From assembly GCA_934230685.1 (NCBI GenBank), contig CAKQFF010000083.1, forward strand, positions 1-8,269: a stretch of DNA of 8,269 bases. Direction: 5' to 3'. Origin of the DNA: an uncultured Prevotella sp. GTDB taxonomy: Bacteria; Bacteroidota; Bacteroidia; Bacteroidales; Bacteroidaceae. Numbering within the stretch: position 1 is the first letter of the stretch; every line of letters begins with the position of its first letter. The notes beneath the pieces were generated by a model. That model did no database searches and had not been told where the DNA came from. It saw only the letters and a list, made by a program, of their open reading frames with translations. Below are positions 7,225-8,269 of the stretch, piece after piece. Position numbers and translations under genes: made by a program.

Positions 7225-7860
7225 ATGGACACAAGAAATGTAAGTCTCGACCTCATGGAATTTGTCGAGCAAAACATCCTTCCGAGATACAACGACTTCG
7301 ACCGTGCGCATAATCTTAGCCACGCTAATCACGTGATAAAGAAATCATTGGCTCTCGCCATGTCTACAGGGGCAGACATCAATATGTGTTATGTAATAGC
7401 AGCCTACCACGACCTTGGACTTGAGGGGCCGCGTGCCATCCACCATATCACAAGTGGCAAGATACTACTTGCCGACCGCCGTCTGCGACGCTGGTTCAGC
7501 GAAGAACAACTCAAGATAATGAAGGAGGCTGTGGAAGACCACCGCGCCTCTGCCTCACACGCACCACGCAGCATATATGGCAAGATAGTGGCCGAAGCCG
7601 ACCGCGACCTTGAACCAGACCACGTGTTCCGTCGCACTATAGAATATGGACTTGACCATTACCCCGAAAAGAGTAAGGAGGAACATTGGGAGCGTTTTCT
7701 CGACCACATGGAACACAAATACTCCAGCCACGGCTACATCAAACTGTGGTTGCCTAATTCGCCTAACGAGAAATACCTAAGGGAAATACGCGAACAGATT
7801 GTCAACCACAAAGCTCTACGCGAAACATTCGAAAGATTGTTTCAGGACTGCCACCGATAA
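7225..7860 (+). CDS. HD-domain protein (probable phosphohydrolase)
   Basis: The 211-residue soluble protein carries an HD-superfamily metal site. A His cluster in DRAHNLSHANHV (H29, H33, H36) is followed by AAYHDLGLEG with the H62-D63 pair, HH at 73-74, DHRAS with H106, and AEADRD with D126. These match the H...HD...H/D pattern of metal-dependent phosphohydrolases that act on nucleotides or other phosphoesters. The segment after 130 (helical, rich in charged and aromatic residues) is not recognised and may set substrate specificity. The substrate cannot be read from the sequence. The start at 7225 follows a good promoter by about 20 nt, and no better in-frame start is seen. The gene stands alone, divergent from menA. 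No terminator hairpin is seen before the tandem repeats that start 16 bp after its stop. Confidence 0.8.
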   Translation: MDTRNVSLDLMEFVEQNILPRYNDFDRAHNLSHANHVIKKSLALAMSTGADINMCYVIAAYHDLGLEGPRAIHHITSGKILLADRRLRRWFSEEQLKIMKEAVEDHRASASHAPRSIYGKIVAEADRDLEPDHVFRRTIEYGLDHYPEKSKEEHWERFLDHMEHKYSSHGYIKLWLPNSPNEKYLREIREQIVNHKALRETFERLFQDCHR

Positions 7861-7936
7861 TCATCATATTTAAAGATACCAAGAGGCAGTTAAATAATGT
7901 ATTTGCATCTCGTTTCCTTTAAATGTATGGCTTGAT

Positions 7937-8011
7937 TCATAAAAAGATGTAAGCAATGACTGCAACAATATGCAGGAGATACCAAGAGGCAGTTAAATAA
8001 TGTATTTGCAT
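7937..8011 (-). CDS. Candidate 24-residue hydrophobic peptide, junction of repeat units 2 and 1
   Basis: On the minus strand an ATG (8011-8009) in unit 2 opens a 24-codon frame that crosses into unit 1 and ends with TGA (7939-7937). The peptide begins MQIHYLTASWY and ends with a purely hydrophobic stretch, LLHIVAVIAYIFL, enough for one short membrane segment. AAAGGA, a Shine-Dalgarno-like site rare before the other genes here, stands 6 nt before the ATG. The weak -7-like TACATTTA just upstream lacks the final G of the consensus. There is no homology evidence, and short frames arise easily by chance in AT-rich DNA. Confidence 0.25.
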   Translation of the reverse strand: MQIHYLTASWYLLHIVAVIAYIFL

Positions 8012-8039
8012 CTCGTTTCCTTTAAATGTATGGCTTGAT

Positions 8040-8114
8040 TCATAAAAAGATGTAAGCAATGACTGCAACAATATGCAGGAAATACCAAGAGGCAGTTAAA
8101 TAATGTATTTGCAT
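8040..8114 (-). CDS. Candidate 24-residue hydrophobic peptide, junction of repeat units 3 and 2
   Basis: This is the same frame as the candidate at the neighbouring junction: ATG at 8114-8112 in unit 3, TGA at 8042-8040 in unit 2, and the same AAAGGA upstream. It differs by one residue (Phe for Leu at position 12, from the variable last base of the unit), a conservative change that keeps the segment hydrophobic. The frame is also open further upstream into non-repeat DNA to 8228, but that extension has no support. The ATG in unit 1 meets an early stop after 12 codons because no unit follows it, so only two full copies exist. Confidence 0.25.
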   Translation of the reverse strand: MQIHYLTASWYFLHIVAVIAYIFL

Positions 8115-8194
8115 CTCGTTTCCTTTAAATGTATGACTTGATTCATAAAAAGATGTAAGCAATGACTGCAACAATATGCAGGAAAATGTCTTAA

Positions 8195-8269
8195 GAGGGC
8201 GTGTCAAAACTCCCAATATAAAAAACAAGAAACTCGTTGTACGTTCTTGTGTGGATGTACAACGAGTTT
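8195..8269. mobile_element. Probable end of an insertion sequence, cut by the window edge
   Basis: GAGGGCGTGTCAAAACT (8195-8211) resembles the terminal inverted repeat of IS elements common in Bacteroidales (GAGGGTGTGTCAAAA-like ends, which I associate with the IS1182 group). It is preceded by TTAA inside the palindrome CTTAAG (8190-8195), a plausible target site. A hairpin-forming repeat follows at 8230-8269. No transposase lies within the window, and the other end cannot be seen, so the call rests on the terminal motif alone. Confidence 0.45.
8230..8269. repeat. 13-bp perfect inverted repeat (hairpin)
   Basis: AAACTCGTTGTAC (8230-8242) is the exact reverse complement of 8257-8269, with a 14-nt loop. 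Hairpins just inside IS ends often act as terminators that block outside transcription from entering the transposase gene, and this one may play that part. It could also be longer, since the right arm touches the window edge. Confidence 0.8.

Larger units (their letters stand above)
7876..8184. repeat. Three tandem 103-bp direct repeats
   Basis: Units run 7876-7978, 7979-8081 and 8082-8184, each beginning ATACCAAGAGGCAG and ending ATATGCAGGA plus one variable base, with no spacer between them. Only two differences were seen: the last base of unit 1 is G (A in units 2 and 3), and unit 3 has A at 8136 where the others have G. The AG before unit 1 matches the end of that unit. Each unit holds a small hairpin, CTGCA/TGCAG (7960-7964 with 7971-7975 in unit 1). 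The unit length is not a multiple of three, so the array does not encode a repeated protein in one frame. Near identity points to recent duplication or homogenisation. Confidence 0.95.

Noticed and set aside
7404..7637. 77-residue minus-strand frame, Arg/Ser-rich
   Set aside because: It is a shadow of the HD-domain gene, and its composition is typical of antisense frames.
7876..8184. CRISPR array
   Set aside because: The units are 103 bp, directly adjacent and without unique spacers, and no cas genes are present.
8040..8228. 62-residue minus-strand frame as one gene
   Set aside because: Its first part comes from unrelated DNA next to the putative IS end and shows no domain; only the last 24 codons have a ribosome-site-like signal.
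7861..8269. tRNA or other structured RNA gene in the repeat zone
   Set aside because: No cloverleaf or known RNA fold could be traced; only short 5-bp hairpins and the 13-bp inverted repeat were found.

Overview
The window looks like a chromosomal segment of a Bacteroidota bacterium, most likely order Bacteroidales and close to Prevotellaceae. The evidence is the repeated TAnnTTTG -7 promoter box typical of the phylum, the general lack of strong Shine-Dalgarno sites before the main genes, and several protein types characteristic of these bacteria: a DUF4468-type secreted protein, a Porin_10-type putative porin, a short PabB, and the AAA-ATPase_like/PDDEXK_9 family. All assignments are by reading the sequence; no search was run.

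Layout. (1) Positions 48-1454, minus strand: an AAA-ATPase_like protein whose C-terminal PD-(D/E)XK nuclease domain is cut off inside the catalytic core, next to sequence of unknown origin at the left edge. (2) 1586-2626, plus: pabB (aminodeoxychorismate synthase component I). Its promoter box lies just before an internal ATG, so the longer GTG-started frame is not the real gene. (3) 2731-6021, plus: a compact three-gene unit of a secreted DUF4468-type protein, a small two-helix membrane protein that overlaps it by 8 nt, and a large outer-membrane beta-barrel 8 nt further on. It ends at a strong 16-bp terminator hairpin (6064-6104) that can work in both directions and also serves menA. (4) 6212-7138, minus: menA (menaquinone synthesis). 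(5) 7225-7860, plus: an HD-domain phosphohydrolase-like protein, divergent from menA. The two genes share a short region in which the -7 box of each promoter abuts the -33 element of the other, framed by an 8-bp inverted repeat. (6) 7861-8269: no ordinary gene. It holds three nearly identical 103-bp tandem repeats and, 10 bp beyond them, what looks like the end of an insertion sequence with a 13-bp hairpin that runs to the window edge.

Functionally the core is housekeeping metabolism (folate precursor, menaquinone) plus an envelope operon. Both window edges look disturbed by mobile DNA: the truncated ATPase on the left and the repeat array with a putative IS end on the right.

The most novel-looking signal is the repeat array. 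On the minus strand each of the two repeat-to-repeat junctions encodes a 24-residue, strongly hydrophobic peptide preceded by AAAGGA, in a zone otherwise lacking genes. This recalls the tandem small-toxin loci of other bacteria (Ldr, Ibs), but that link is speculative.
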